A program made the position numbers and the translations under genes. From positions 1 to 18,441 of the forward strand of contig JAISAN010000040.1 in the NCBI GenBank assembly GCA_031266635.1: a stretch of 18,441 nt of DNA, in the 5' to 3' direction. Position 1 is the first letter of the stretch. Each line of letters starts with the position of its first letter. The notes under the pieces were generated by a model. That model was not told where the DNA came from. It saw only the letters and a list, made by a program, of their open reading frames with translations, and searched no databases. Positions 7,238 to 14,293 of this stretch are shown piece after piece. This DNA is from Treponema sp. Its GTDB lineage: Bacteria; Spirochaetota; Spirochaetia; Treponematales; Breznakiellaceae.

Positions 7238-8365
7238 TTAGAATGAGTACACTACCCGCAGGTTCAAAGCGTGGACTTTATAAGTCTCGTCTTTGCCAAT
7301 CGTATGGTACTCATTCCGGTACTGGTACACCAGAGCGGCATAGGCGCTGCTGAAATTTACCCGTATCTGCGGTTCGACTACCAGACGTAGATAGGGGGAC
7401 TCTTTATAATACTTGCCTTCGCCAAAATCCTGGGCGAATTCAAACGAGGCGCCGACATTCAGGAAATTGTCGAATAGATTGTAGTAAAAACTGGGCCGGG
7501 CATAGAATACGCTCCGCCGGGAATACGCATCGTAGCCAAGGCGGATCTGCGCTGTAAACATCTCCGGCGCATACTGCATATACAGCCAGTTTATCATCCA
7601 GAGGGCTTGTTCATCTTCGGTGCGGAGACCTTCCCACGAACCATTGGCCCAGATCTGAAACCCCGGCAGAGCCTTCTGTATCGCCCGCTCTTCAATACGG
7701 TAAATAAACTTGTCCCCCATGTCTTCATCAAACTCGCTGTCCAGCCGGTACGCCATACGCAGGGCGAAATAATCATGGGTGTAGGCAAGTCCCAATACAG
7801 TTTCCTTAAATATATCAAGTAATGTCTGGGGCTCCTGATAATAATAGGACTGCTGGTCGCTCATGTCGTTCAGTACGAAACCGAAATTCAGGCCGGGAAC
7901 AATACCGGGTTTTATTTCCGTCCGTATGCCGATTTGGGTGTCCAATTCTTTCCACATTTCCGGGCCGCCAATTCCCCAGGCCGAATCGCCCAGTTTGCCA
8001 ACGGAGAGTTTTAGCTGATCATTAAAAAAATCCCCATAAGCGAAGGCATAACCCCATTTGGGGATTCCCGAGTCCCTCCACTCGGTTTGTTCAAAGCGGA
8101 CCTTCATCCCGGTGTTTCCGTTATCAAGCCACAGGTTCATCCTAAAACGTCCCTGGCTTTTGCCGCTTTTGTTGAACAGCCGCTGTTCCTCGTCGTCATC
8201 TTCGCTGTTGTGCACATAACCTTCGCCGCTGATGTCTCCGTCGCCTATCTGCCTTTGATACCAGAAAAAACCGGTTTTAATCTCGCCCGACACTTTTAGT
8301 TCCTGAGCGGCAAGAATACCGGCAGCAACAAACGTTATAACCAGCGCCGCAAAAAGCTTTTTCAC
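7238..8365 (-). CDS. Outer-membrane porin-like beta-barrel protein
   Basis: A 375-residue exported protein. The start is GTG at 8365, chosen because GAGGAGG lies 8 nt upstream and MKKLFAALVITFVAAGILAA is a clean signal peptide with likely cleavage before Gln21. The mature protein alternates polar and aromatic residues (for example FRMNLWLDNGNTGMKVRFE, LRMAYRLDSEF, ARPSFYYNLFDNFLNVGASF) as in amphipathic barrel strands. It has acidic and aromatic loops (EDDDEEQR near residue 55) and ends in RVVYSF, whose C-terminal Phe fits the BAM recognition signal. I count roughly 14-16 possible strands by eye. It is the last gene of the - strand block after the GH30-type glycanase, and a terminator-like hairpin only ~30 nt upstream of its start means expression by read-through or from a promoter inside the glycanase gene. 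Oligosaccharide uptake is inferred from context only. Confidence 0.8.
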   Translation of the reverse strand: MKKLFAALVITFVAAGILAAQELKVSGEIKTGFFWYQRQIGDGDISGEGYVHNSEDDDEEQRLFNKSGKSQGRFRMNLWLDNGNTGMKVRFEQTEWRDSGIPKWGYAFAYGDFFNDQLKLSVGKLGDSAWGIGGPEMWKELDTQIGIRTEIKPGIVPGLNFGFVLNDMSDQQSYYYQEPQTLLDIFKETVLGLAYTHDYFALRMAYRLDSEFDEDMGDKFIYRIEERAIQKALPGFQIWANGSWEGLRTEDEQALWMINWLYMQYAPEMFTAQIRLGYDAYSRRSVFYARPSFYYNLFDNFLNVGASFEFAQDFGEGKYYKESPYLRLVVEPQIRVNFSSAYAALVYQYRNEYHTIGKDETYKVHALNLRVVYSF

Positions 8366-8394
8366 GTATAATTCCTCCTCTAGCCTTTGGATAC

Positions 8395-8425
8395 AAAAAA
8401 CCGGGGCGGAAACCCGCGCCCGGTT
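8395..8425 (-). terminator. Terminator or attenuator between glycanase and porin-like genes
   Basis: The stem AACCGGG-GCGG (8399-8409) pairs with 8414-8425 with one bulged base (11 bp) and loop AAAC, followed on the - strand by six U (8400-8395). It sits 16 nt past the glycanase stop codon. Only ~30 nt separate it from the porin-like GTG, leaving little space for a separate promoter, so partial read-through is likely. Confidence 0.8.
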
Positions 8426-8440
8426 CTGCGTGTATTGACG

Positions 8441-10309
8441 CTATTCTGCTTGGGTAAATCTAACCGACAGCATGGTCCTTGGGGGCACTCTGATAATACC
8501 TGACCTTCCGTCCGCGCTCAGTACGACAAGTTCCTCACGAAGACCTTTGTCCTTGTCGCTCATCACCTGCTCATCCGTTACCAGGGCATAGGCGCTGGCC
8601 GCTTGCCAGGGGAGTTTGACCTCAATCTCGCCCAGGTCGTCGGCGCCGCTGCCGCTGCGGTCACTGGGGGTAAAGATGATCAGGCTGAGGGATTTGCCGT
8701 CCATGGACTCGTAGGCCGATGCCTTGGGGGTGGAACTCCACCTGCCCGCATCGTTGACGCCGGTTGAACCGCCGGTATCGACGCCCCACTCGCTCCTGTT
8801 GAGTCTCGGGGTAATACCGGTAATATTCGAAATAGCTACCTGCCGGGTATCGGCGGCAAAGCGGGCATAGTGCCCCATCATATAGCCCCGGGGCAATATT
8901 TCGTGATTCACCGTACCGTATTCACCTTCGCCAATGATCCCGTAGAAACGTTTCAGGAACCAGTAGATATAGGCGCTTTCTTTGTTTATGCGGAAGCCCC
9001 GGTCAAGAATATTCGGCATGAACCACACCCAATTCCAGGTCGCCCGGAGCGGGTGGTTGGCTGCGGCATCGCTGGTGCTGTCGTTGTATTCGGTTTGCCA
9101 GACCTCCTTGGTGTCATCAGCGTCAAAGCCGTTTTGGTAAGCCTTGGCAACCGGGGCGACCGACGCATAGTGGTGCCGGGCCACTACATCGATATTTTTT
9201 CGTACTTCGGGGTCGTCCAGCAGGGGATCATAAAAAGCTATGGCGCCCATTGTTTCCGCGGTAATAATTTTTACGCGGTCAATCGGTTTCCCGCCGCCGT
9301 AACCCGGAATGCCTTCGGTATAGACCCCTACCTGTTTATGCCAATTATAGGACTGCGTGGCGTTCCACAGCATACCGTCATAAGCCACGCCGGCATCCGG
9401 TTCGTTCTGGATGGAAACGCCGTAAAGCGGCGCGCCCATCTCGTTGTGCCGGATAAGGAAATTCCTGAGATATTCGGCATACGCCTGGTACATATCCGTC
9501 CTCAAACTGCCGCCTACAAAAGCGTTGTTGGTTTTGAGTTCACGCGGCGCAGTCCAGGGAACGGCATACACATAGCCGCCGTACTGGTTTACCCGCTTAA
9601 TGATGTCCCAATAAATATTGCCGTTGGTATTGGGGAGTCTGCCCGCTACGTGGTCTTCAAGGTTCGGGGCGAGCAATACCCGCAGCATATTCAGGCGGAT
9701 TTTCCCCCTGGGGTTGAACGCGGCGTCAATATCCTGCATATCCACGAGTGCTTGGCCGGCATTGTCGTTTGCCCATACTACCTGGTTCATAGCGCCAACG
9801 CCGCGCACATACTGGTATTTGGTTGTAGGATCGATAGTGAGACTCGCTGCCGGCGCGGCGGTACTGCCCGCTTGAATCCTGAGCCGGGCGGGGGCGCTTG
9901 TGGCTGCGGTGTTTTTGTTCCGGGGCGCGTCCTCGTTGTTGTTGTTGACAACCACATAGTAGTACGTGTCACCGGTAGAGGCCGTTGGGGTGTAAGAGGT
10001 CCCGGTTGCGCCGGAAATCGCTGTGCCGCCGGTACTGACAAATGAACCGGCGCTGTACCACTGATAAGTTACCGTTCCCCCATCACTAATGGGGTTGATT
10101 TTTACGGTCAATGGATCGATTGCCGCTCCGGATTCATAGTTCCTGCTTACCGGCTGCAAGGTGATAAGCGGTTCTTCGGCGTTCATGGCGCCCAGAGGGT
10201 CGTCGGAAGGAGGCGTCATATCAACGGCAGCCTGGGGACAACCTGTTAGTAAAAATCCAAATATCAGCAAGACGCTGAATAATCCGGCCAAAAACTTGTT
10301 TTTCTGCAT
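8441..10309 (-). CDS. GH30-type glycoside hydrolase lipoprotein (xylanase-like) with Ig-like domain
   Basis: A 622-residue predicted surface or periplasmic lipoprotein. The start is the ATG at 10309: AAGGAG lies 8 nt upstream and residues 1-24 form a lipoprotein signal ending FGFLLTGC (Cys24). Residues ~46-147 form an Ig-like beta domain (TYQWYSAG, TGDTYYYVVVNN). Residues ~160-480 resemble the GH30 (beta/alpha)8 barrel: YQYVRGVGAMNQ near 166-176, YGVSIQNEPD at 296-305 with acid/base Glu303, and VWQTEYND at 403-410 with nucleophile Glu407. PRGYMMGHYARF at 473-484 leads into the C-terminal beta side domain typical of GH30. The closest resemblance is to the (glucurono)xylanase subfamilies, but the substrate cannot be fixed by eye. 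It lies 131 nt downstream of the tandem-domain lipoprotein gene and is probably cotranscribed. Both start their mature parts with CPQ. Confidence 0.88.
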   Translation of the reverse strand: MQKNKFLAGLFSVLLIFGFLLTGCPQAAVDMTPPSDDPLGAMNAEEPLITLQPVSRNYESGAAIDPLTVKINPISDGGTVTYQWYSAGSFVSTGGTAISGATGTSYTPTASTGDTYYYVVVNNNNEDAPRNKNTAATSAPARLRIQAGSTAAPAASLTIDPTTKYQYVRGVGAMNQVVWANDNAGQALVDMQDIDAAFNPRGKIRLNMLRVLLAPNLEDHVAGRLPNTNGNIYWDIIKRVNQYGGYVYAVPWTAPRELKTNNAFVGGSLRTDMYQAYAEYLRNFLIRHNEMGAPLYGVSIQNEPDAGVAYDGMLWNATQSYNWHKQVGVYTEGIPGYGGGKPIDRVKIITAETMGAIAFYDPLLDDPEVRKNIDVVARHHYASVAPVAKAYQNGFDADDTKEVWQTEYNDSTSDAAANHPLRATWNWVWFMPNILDRGFRINKESAYIYWFLKRFYGIIGEGEYGTVNHEILPRGYMMGHYARFAADTRQVAISNITGITPRLNRSEWGVDTGGSTGVNDAGRWSSTPKASAYESMDGKSLSLIIFTPSDRSGSGADDLGEIEVKLPWQAASAYALVTDEQVMSDKDKGLREELVVLSADGRSGIIRVPPRTMLSVRFTQAE

Positions 10310-10340
10310 ACTAAAACTCCTTGTACTCTTTTTTGAAGCG

Positions 10341-10430
10341 GAAAATTGTCCGCCGGCAATTTTCAAATCAAGGCCGGCGGGCATCGCTGTCCGCCGGCTG
10401 TACGGCGTCCCGGTTATGCCGGAACGCCGT
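10341..10430 (-). promoter_or_regulatory. Three consecutive hairpins between tandem-domain lipoprotein and glycanase genes
   Basis: Three inverted repeats fill the intercistronic gap. GAAAATTG/CAATTTTC (10341-10348 with 10357-10364) has loop TCCGCCGG. CCGGCGG/CCGCCGG pairs 10374-10380 with 10391-10397. A 12-bp arm at 10402-10413 pairs with 10419-10430 with one mismatch and loop TTATG. The middle CCGGCGG can also pair with the CCGCCGG inside the loop of the first hairpin, so two exclusive folds exist. None has a U-tract on the - strand. The third has TTTTTT on the + strand, so it could stop antisense transcription. The likely role is mRNA processing, stability or tuning of downstream translation. 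Confidence 0.55.
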
Positions 10431-10440
10431 TTTTTGATGC

Positions 10441-13400
10441 TTAGTCCTGGACCGTAATAACGATACGGTAGTAATACAATGTACCGATTTCGGCCTGTAC
10501 CCGGACAAACAGATGGTTGGTATTGGCAATGACTGCGGTGGTGGTAAACTCACCGCTGGCATCGGGAGCGATAAAAGTTGGGTTAGTCGTGTTGCTCGTC
10601 GCTACCGCATAGCCGGTTATTGTGGCGTTGCTGCCTGTGGTAGGCGTTGCCTTGACTGTCAGGCCGGTCTGTCCGGCCTGCGTGCCGCTGATGGTTATAG
10701 CGCCCCGTAGTCCGGCTCCGGTTCCCACGTTCACCGCAGTGCCGCCCGTACCGATAGTACCGGCAGCCACGCTGCCAATGGTAACGCCCGAGAGACTAAC
10801 CACATTGCTCTTAACATCGCTGACCAGTATTTTGTAGTACAGGGTTGTTGAAGAGTCCTGGGAAACCGACTTTACAAAGATGTAGTTCCCAACGGTAACA
10901 CCGCCTGTGATAGGAGTGGTACCGCTAAAGGCGCTGTCGGCGGGAATAGTGGTTGCGTTGGCAGCCACTGCCCATGTCCGGACCGCGTTGGTTTGTGTGG
11001 CCGTGGTAGCGATGGAAGTGTTGTTGGGAGCCGCCGCGGAAATCGGAATCGTTGCCGTGCCGGTGTTATCAGTCCCGGCCCAGGGCGCGTTCTGCGGGGT
11101 TCCCAAAGCACTGGCCGCCACACCGCCCACCGTAATGGCGGTAAGCGTAGCGACATTGCTCTGAACTGTAATAACGATGCGGTAATAATACAATGCGCCG
11201 ATTTCGGCCTCCACCCGGACAAACAGATGGTTGGTCGTAGCAATGGCTGCGGTGGTGGTAAAGGTCCCGTCAGAGCTGGGAGTAACAAAGGTGGGGTTAT
11301 TCTGGTTACTCGCCACTACCGCATAACCGGTTATGGCAGCGTTGCTGCCCGCAAGCGGAGTTGCCACTATACGGGCGCCTATAGCGGCGCCAGCGCTGGG
11401 AATAGCTACAGCGCCCCGGGCGTTGGCCGCGACATTCACCGCAGTTCCACCGGCGCCATTCGTGCCGCCGAGTGTGGCCGTTACACCGCCAACGGTGACG
11501 CTTGACAGGGCAATCACATCGCTCTTAACATCGCTGACCAGTATCTTGTAGTACTGGCTTACCGTACCGTCGGATGAAACCGCCTTCACAAAGAGGTACT
11601 GGTCTTTGGCAAGGCCGCCCGCAACGGAGCCGATTCTAAAATCGCCGTCCGCGGGGATGGCGCTTGCGTTGGCGGCTTTCGCCCATGAAGCGACCACGCC
11701 GGTACTGCCGGTAACCGCCACGCTGGTCGCGGTGGGGCTGGCCTCGCGGGTCGGAATGATTACTGTACCGGTGTTATCGGTACCGGCCCAGAGCGCGTTC
11801 TGCGGGGTTCCCAAGGTGGCCGCTAAGCCGCCTACGGTGATGGCGGTAATATCCGCGTTGCTGCTCAAAACCGTGATGACGATGCGGTAATAATACAGTG
11901 TTCCGGTTTCGGCCTCCACCCGGACAAACAGATGCTGCCCGTTGGTAATGGCCGCGGTAGTGGTAAAGGCCCCGTCAGAGCCGGGAGTGCTAAAGGTGGG
12001 GTTGTTCTGGGTACTCGCCACTATCGCATAGCCGGTTATGGTAGCATTACTACCTGCGGTGGGCATCGCCTTGACGGCCAAACCGGTCTGCGCGGCAAGC
12101 GCGGGATTGATGGCTATAGCGCCGCGGAATGTAGCAGCTACGTTCACCGCAGTGCCGCCCGTACCGATATTGCTGACCGCTACACTGCCAATGGTAACGC
12201 TTGTCAGTGAGACATCGTTGTTCTTAACGTCGCTGACCAGTATCTTGTAATATTGGGTTGCCGAACCGTCCTGAGAGACCGCCTTTACAAAGAGGTACTG
12301 GTCTTTGGCAAGGCCGCCCGCAATGGGATTGGTATTGAAGTCGGCATCGGCAGGGATGGCGGTTGCGTTGGCGGCTTTCGCCCAGGATCCGGTTGCGCCG
12401 TTGACGGTGGTACCGCTGCCGGTACCGGTAACCACTATGTTGGTTTGATTGGGGCTGGCCTGGCCGGGCGGAACGATCACCGTACCGGTGTTCTCGGTAC
12501 CGGCCCAGGGCGCGCTTTGCGGGGTTCCCAGTGAAGCATTTACACCGCCCACACTGATGACGCCAAGGGCGGCGCTGCTGTTCTGTACCCGAATGTATAC
12601 CCGGTAGTAGTATATCTGCTGGAATTTATCCTCAACCCGAACAGCCAGATAGTTTGCGTTTGGGATAGCCGCCGTTCTGACATAAGCGCCATTACTATCG
12701 GGGTCAACCCAGGCTGTAGCGCTGGGGGCGCCGGAGCTTATCTGGTAACCCGTGACGGCAGCGCCGGTACTTGCGATGGGGCTTGCCTTAATAACCGCGT
12801 CTATCGCCGCTTCCGCGCTTGTGAGGGCTACGTCCCCGAAATTGACCGTGCCGGAATCGGCGCCGCCCTGGCCAATTACCTCTACCGTCTTGCCGCTGAT
12901 GGTGAGGGTGATATGGTTGTAAATCCGTATGGTGGCCGCGTAATACTGGGTTACGGTTTCATCAAACGAAACACATTTAACCCACAGCACATCGCCCTCA
13001 TCCATCTCGTAGCTTGATGCCTCGTAGAACATGGCGTTTTCATAACCATTTCCCCGCTTCACAAGCGCCGTTGTAACAGTCGCGTTCTCGTTGGCCGGAA
13101 TCGCGGTTATCTGGGCAGGCGCGCTGAGGACGCTGTCAACCCACAGGGTTCCGGGAACCACCTGGGCTATGTCGGCATTCGGGTTGGCTATCCTCGCCGC
13201 GGACCCGTTCACCTCGAATCTGGTCAAGTCCGCTATTGTTCCTTCTGACTGGAGAGCCAGCCGCACCTTGTAGAAATTCCGTATTTTGCCGCTCTCCGAC
13301 ATGACGGTGATATACAGGGTGTTTTCTTTGGACAGACTGTAGAACCTGCCGGTTTTGTTCCATATAACCGGGGCCTCGCTGTTTGTCCCCTGGCCGTATT

Positions 13401-13701
13401 GGATTTTTGCGCCCTGGTGGGTGGTTGTTGCGCTTATCGTAACTTCTTCCAGGTTCGCCGCGTTGTCATAGGTAAAATGCCCATACGGCATTGAACTGAT
13501 GTCAAAAGACGGGTCATTCCAATCTTCCTGTAGAACCGCTGGCGGTATCGTTCCTTCAACATCGTTCAGTGCGATACTTACCAGGCTGGCATCATCGCTG
13601 AAGACCGTTTCTTCCACTTCCTGCGGACAGCCAGCCAATGTCAATACGGCCATTGTCGCGAGAAGCAACATAAAGCCGTTCCAAAGGTTTTTCTTTCCCA
13701 T
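10441..13701 (-). CDS. Large tandem beta-domain surface lipoprotein (1086 aa)
   Basis: Probable surface-exposed adhesin or scaffold. The start ATG at 13701 has AGGAGG 6-7 nt upstream. The signal ends VLTLAGC (Cys25). I read nine units of ~110-120 residues: two divergent (35-150, 155-262), one B-like (263-373), then alternating A and B units (A 378-493, B 495-612, A 616-727, B 728-847, A 852-964, B 966-1085). A units carry GTPQNAPWAGTDNTGT and end near QYYKILVSDVK. B units carry GSNATITGYA and end near LYYYRIVITV. This resembles cadherin-like/Ig-like beta-sandwich repeats of spirochaete and clostridial surface proteins. There is no catalytic motif. Ala/Thr/Gly/Asn-rich composition and low charge set it apart from its neighbours. 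It is probably cotranscribed with the GH30-type glycanase, suggesting a role in binding fibre or holding the enzyme at the surface. The exact fold is inferred. Confidence 0.85.
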   Translation of the reverse strand: MGKKNLWNGFMLLLATMAVLTLAGCPQEVEETVFSDDASLVSIALNDVEGTIPPAVLQEDWNDPSFDISSMPYGHFTYDNAANLEEVTISATTTHQGAKIQYGQGTNSEAPVIWNKTGRFYSLSKENTLYITVMSESGKIRNFYKVRLALQSEGTIADLTRFEVNGSAARIANPNADIAQVVPGTLWVDSVLSAPAQITAIPANENATVTTALVKRGNGYENAMFYEASSYEMDEGDVLWVKCVSFDETVTQYYAATIRIYNHITLTISGKTVEVIGQGGADSGTVNFGDVALTSAEAAIDAVIKASPIASTGAAVTGYQISSGAPSATAWVDPDSNGAYVRTAAIPNANYLAVRVEDKFQQIYYYRVYIRVQNSSAALGVISVGGVNASLGTPQSAPWAGTENTGTVIVPPGQASPNQTNIVVTGTGSGTTVNGATGSWAKAANATAIPADADFNTNPIAGGLAKDQYLFVKAVSQDGSATQYYKILVSDVKNNDVSLTSVTIGSVAVSNIGTGGTAVNVAATFRGAIAINPALAAQTGLAVKAMPTAGSNATITGYAIVASTQNNPTFSTPGSDGAFTTTAAITNGQHLFVRVEAETGTLYYYRIVITVLSSNADITAITVGGLAATLGTPQNALWAGTDNTGTVIIPTREASPTATSVAVTGSTGVVASWAKAANASAIPADGDFRIGSVAGGLAKDQYLFVKAVSSDGTVSQYYKILVSDVKSDVIALSSVTVGGVTATLGGTNGAGGTAVNVAANARGAVAIPSAGAAIGARIVATPLAGSNAAITGYAVVASNQNNPTFVTPSSDGTFTTTAAIATTNHLFVRVEAEIGALYYYRIVITVQSNVATLTAITVGGVAASALGTPQNAPWAGTDNTGTATIPISAAAPNNTSIATTATQTNAVRTWAVAANATTIPADSAFSGTTPITGGVTVGNYIFVKSVSQDSSTTLYYKILVSDVKSNVVSLSGVTIGSVAAGTIGTGGTAVNVGTGAGLRGAITISGTQAGQTGLTVKATPTTGSNATITGYAVATSNTTNPTFIAPDASGEFTTTAVIANTNHLFVRVQAEIGTLYYYRIVITVQD
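10444..11148 (-). repeat. Tandem repeat unit 3 (A3+B3) inside large lipoprotein
   Basis: Codons 852-1086. This is the third copy of the ~235-codon A+B pair, starting LTAITVGG and ending YYYRIVITV. It is the most diverged A unit (VRTWAVAANATTIPADSAF replaces the SWAKAANA form). Confidence 0.8.
11149..11856 (-). repeat. Tandem repeat unit 2 (A2+B2) inside large lipoprotein
   Basis: Codons 616-851. It shares long near-identical DNA with unit 1, including a perfect 37-nt match (11588-11624 equals 12287-12323). It also shares TTAACATCGCTGACCAGTAT near 11523 with unit 3 near 10809. Confidence 0.85.
11857..12570 (-). repeat. Tandem repeat unit 1 (A1+B1) inside large lipoprotein
   Basis: Codons 378-615. 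This is the first copy of the A+B pair in coding order. The preceding B-like unit (263-373) is clearly older and more diverged, so the last three pairs look like a later expansion. Confidence 0.85.
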
Positions 13702-13739
13702 AAAAGCCTCCTAAAAATCCTTGTCCATATATTTCCAAG

Positions 13740-13763
13740 ATACGGACGGTAACACCGCCGTAT
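13740..13763 (-). promoter_or_regulatory. Hairpin in the 5' leader of the large lipoprotein gene
   Basis: ATACGGACGGT (13740-13750) and ACCGCCGTAT (13754-13763) form a 10-bp stem with one bulge and a 3-nt AAC loop, 38 nt upstream of the start codon. There is no U-tract. It could be a leader stem affecting translation or a DNA-binding palindrome. Confidence 0.45.
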
Positions 13764-13862
13764 TCCTGAGACCGAAACCATAGCGGACCAATGCCGGAGA
13801 TTTTTTTGTGTTTTGTAAGAAATAAAGATACCTCGGGGCAAGCGCGAACCGGAGCCTCGATG

Positions 13863-13876
13863 GGGTATGGATACCC
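13863..13876. promoter_or_regulatory. GGGTAT-GG-ATACCC palindrome
   Basis: A perfect 6-2-6 inverted repeat in the intergenic region, between the - strand terminator-like hairpin and the leader hairpin of the large lipoprotein. Its size and spacing suit a dimeric regulator. The cognate protein is unknown. Confidence 0.3.
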
Positions 13877-13886
13877 GCTTCCAATG

Positions 13887-13914
13887 AAAAAGGGCCCGAT
13901 CGTGCCGGAACCCT
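13887..13914 (-). terminator. Terminator-like hairpin upstream of the large lipoprotein gene
   Basis: On the - strand the sequence from 13914 folds as AGGGU(U)CCG-loop-CGGGCCCU: 8 bp including one G-U pair, with one bulge and a 7-nt loop. Five U (13891-13887) follow. No gene on the - strand precedes it, so it would act as a leader attenuator or end a short RNA of ~50 nt from the TATAAT at 13949-13944. The stem is only moderately stable. Confidence 0.45.
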
Positions 13915-13943
13915 GAATTTGAGAAATTAAGATTTAAAAGGTA

Positions 13944-13949
13944 ATTATA
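13944..13949 (-). promoter_or_regulatory. Perfect TATAAT next to the poly-G tract (- strand)
   Basis: TATAAT reads 13949-13944 on the - strand, 13 nt downstream of the poly-C face of the homopolymer. The -35 window (about 13966-13973) falls inside the tract, so no -35 box is present at the present tract length. A shorter tract would bring other sequence into that window. The start codon of the large lipoprotein is ~240 nt downstream. Confidence 0.4.
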
Positions 13950-13962
13950 TTCTGGATTCGAC

Positions 13963-13980
13963 GGGGGGGGGGGGGGGGGG
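13963..13980. repeat. Homopolymeric G tract (18 G)
   Basis: Eighteen consecutive G on the + strand within an AT-rich intergenic region, the only homopolymer of this length in the window. It lies 262 bp upstream of the large lipoprotein start (- strand) and 314 bp upstream of the ABC binding-protein start (+ strand). Such tracts change length by slipped-strand mispairing. On the + strand a TCGACG (4/6 to -35) at 13958-13963 precedes it and TATATA (13988-13993) follows. The spacing would reach 17 bp if about 7 G were lost. Assembly error in the exact count is possible. Confidence 0.85.
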
Positions 13981-14197
13981 CTAATTGTATATAGAATAAG
14001 GAATTACGTGCAGATCCTTGAACAGAGACAGACAAAACCTGAACATTAGCGAGGGAATTAGAACACATCGCCCGATCCAAGTCCATTATGTCCATTCGAT
14101 ACACCGCTCCTTTTACACAAAAAGTATATCACTGAAAATAAAAAAAATCCAAGAGTACGCAAGTTTTTTATGTTAGATTTTTACCCCATGTTTTTAC

Positions 14198-14227
14198 TTG
14201 ACATCTGCCGCCGGGTGTCGTGATAAT
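14198..14227 (+). promoter_or_regulatory. Sigma70-type promoter of the ABC importer operon
   Basis: TTGACA (14198-14203, perfect -35), 18-nt spacer, GATAAT (14222-14227, 5/6 -10). T/A-rich runs just upstream may serve as an UP element. The predicted transcript starts near 14234, giving a ~60-nt leader before the ATG at 14294. Confidence 0.75.
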
Positions 14228-14235
14228 TGATAGGG

Positions 14236-14258
14236 GAGAGATTCCGGCCGGTTCTCTC
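14236..14258 (+). promoter_or_regulatory. Leader hairpin of the ABC operon
   Basis: GAGAGA (14236-14241) pairs with TCTCTC (14253-14258) around a loop containing the self-complementary CCGGCCGG. It starts at the predicted 5' end of the mRNA, a position typical of stabilising 5' stems. No riboswitch consensus (TPP, cobalamin) was recognised. Confidence 0.4.
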
Positions 14259-14293
14259 AGGACACCAAACAAATATCCAGCGAGGAGGAAAGT

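Larger units (their letters stand above)
13702..14293. other. 592-bp divergent intergenic region
   Basis: No ORF here looks coding. From left to right it holds the SD and leader hairpin of the large lipoprotein, the GGGTAT palindrome, a - strand terminator-like hairpin, a TATAAT, the 18-G tract, an AT-rich stretch (14100-14197) with A/T runs, and the ABC operon promoter and leader. The stretch 13981-14100 has no element I can name beyond A/T-rich promoter-like sequence. The AT content contrasts sharply with the GC-rich flanking genes. Confidence 0.75.

Noticed and set aside
8870..10045. 391-codon + strand open frame opposite the GH30-type gene
   Set aside because: The GH30-type gene on the - strand has catalytic motifs, a signal peptide and an SD. 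The opposite frame has none of these.
10402..10435. Intrinsic terminator of the large lipoprotein gene
   Set aside because: The hairpin has its T-run on the + strand. On the coding (-) strand the A-run precedes the stem, so it would not terminate this gene.
10444..12570. CRISPR array or mobile repeat
   Set aside because: The repeats are ~0.7 kb, in frame, and encode alternating beta-domains inside one protein. There is no spacer structure.
14228..14293. Riboswitch in the ABC operon leader
   Set aside because: The ~60-nt leader is too short and lacks TPP, cobalamin or other consensus segments I can recognise. Only a simple hairpin is visible.
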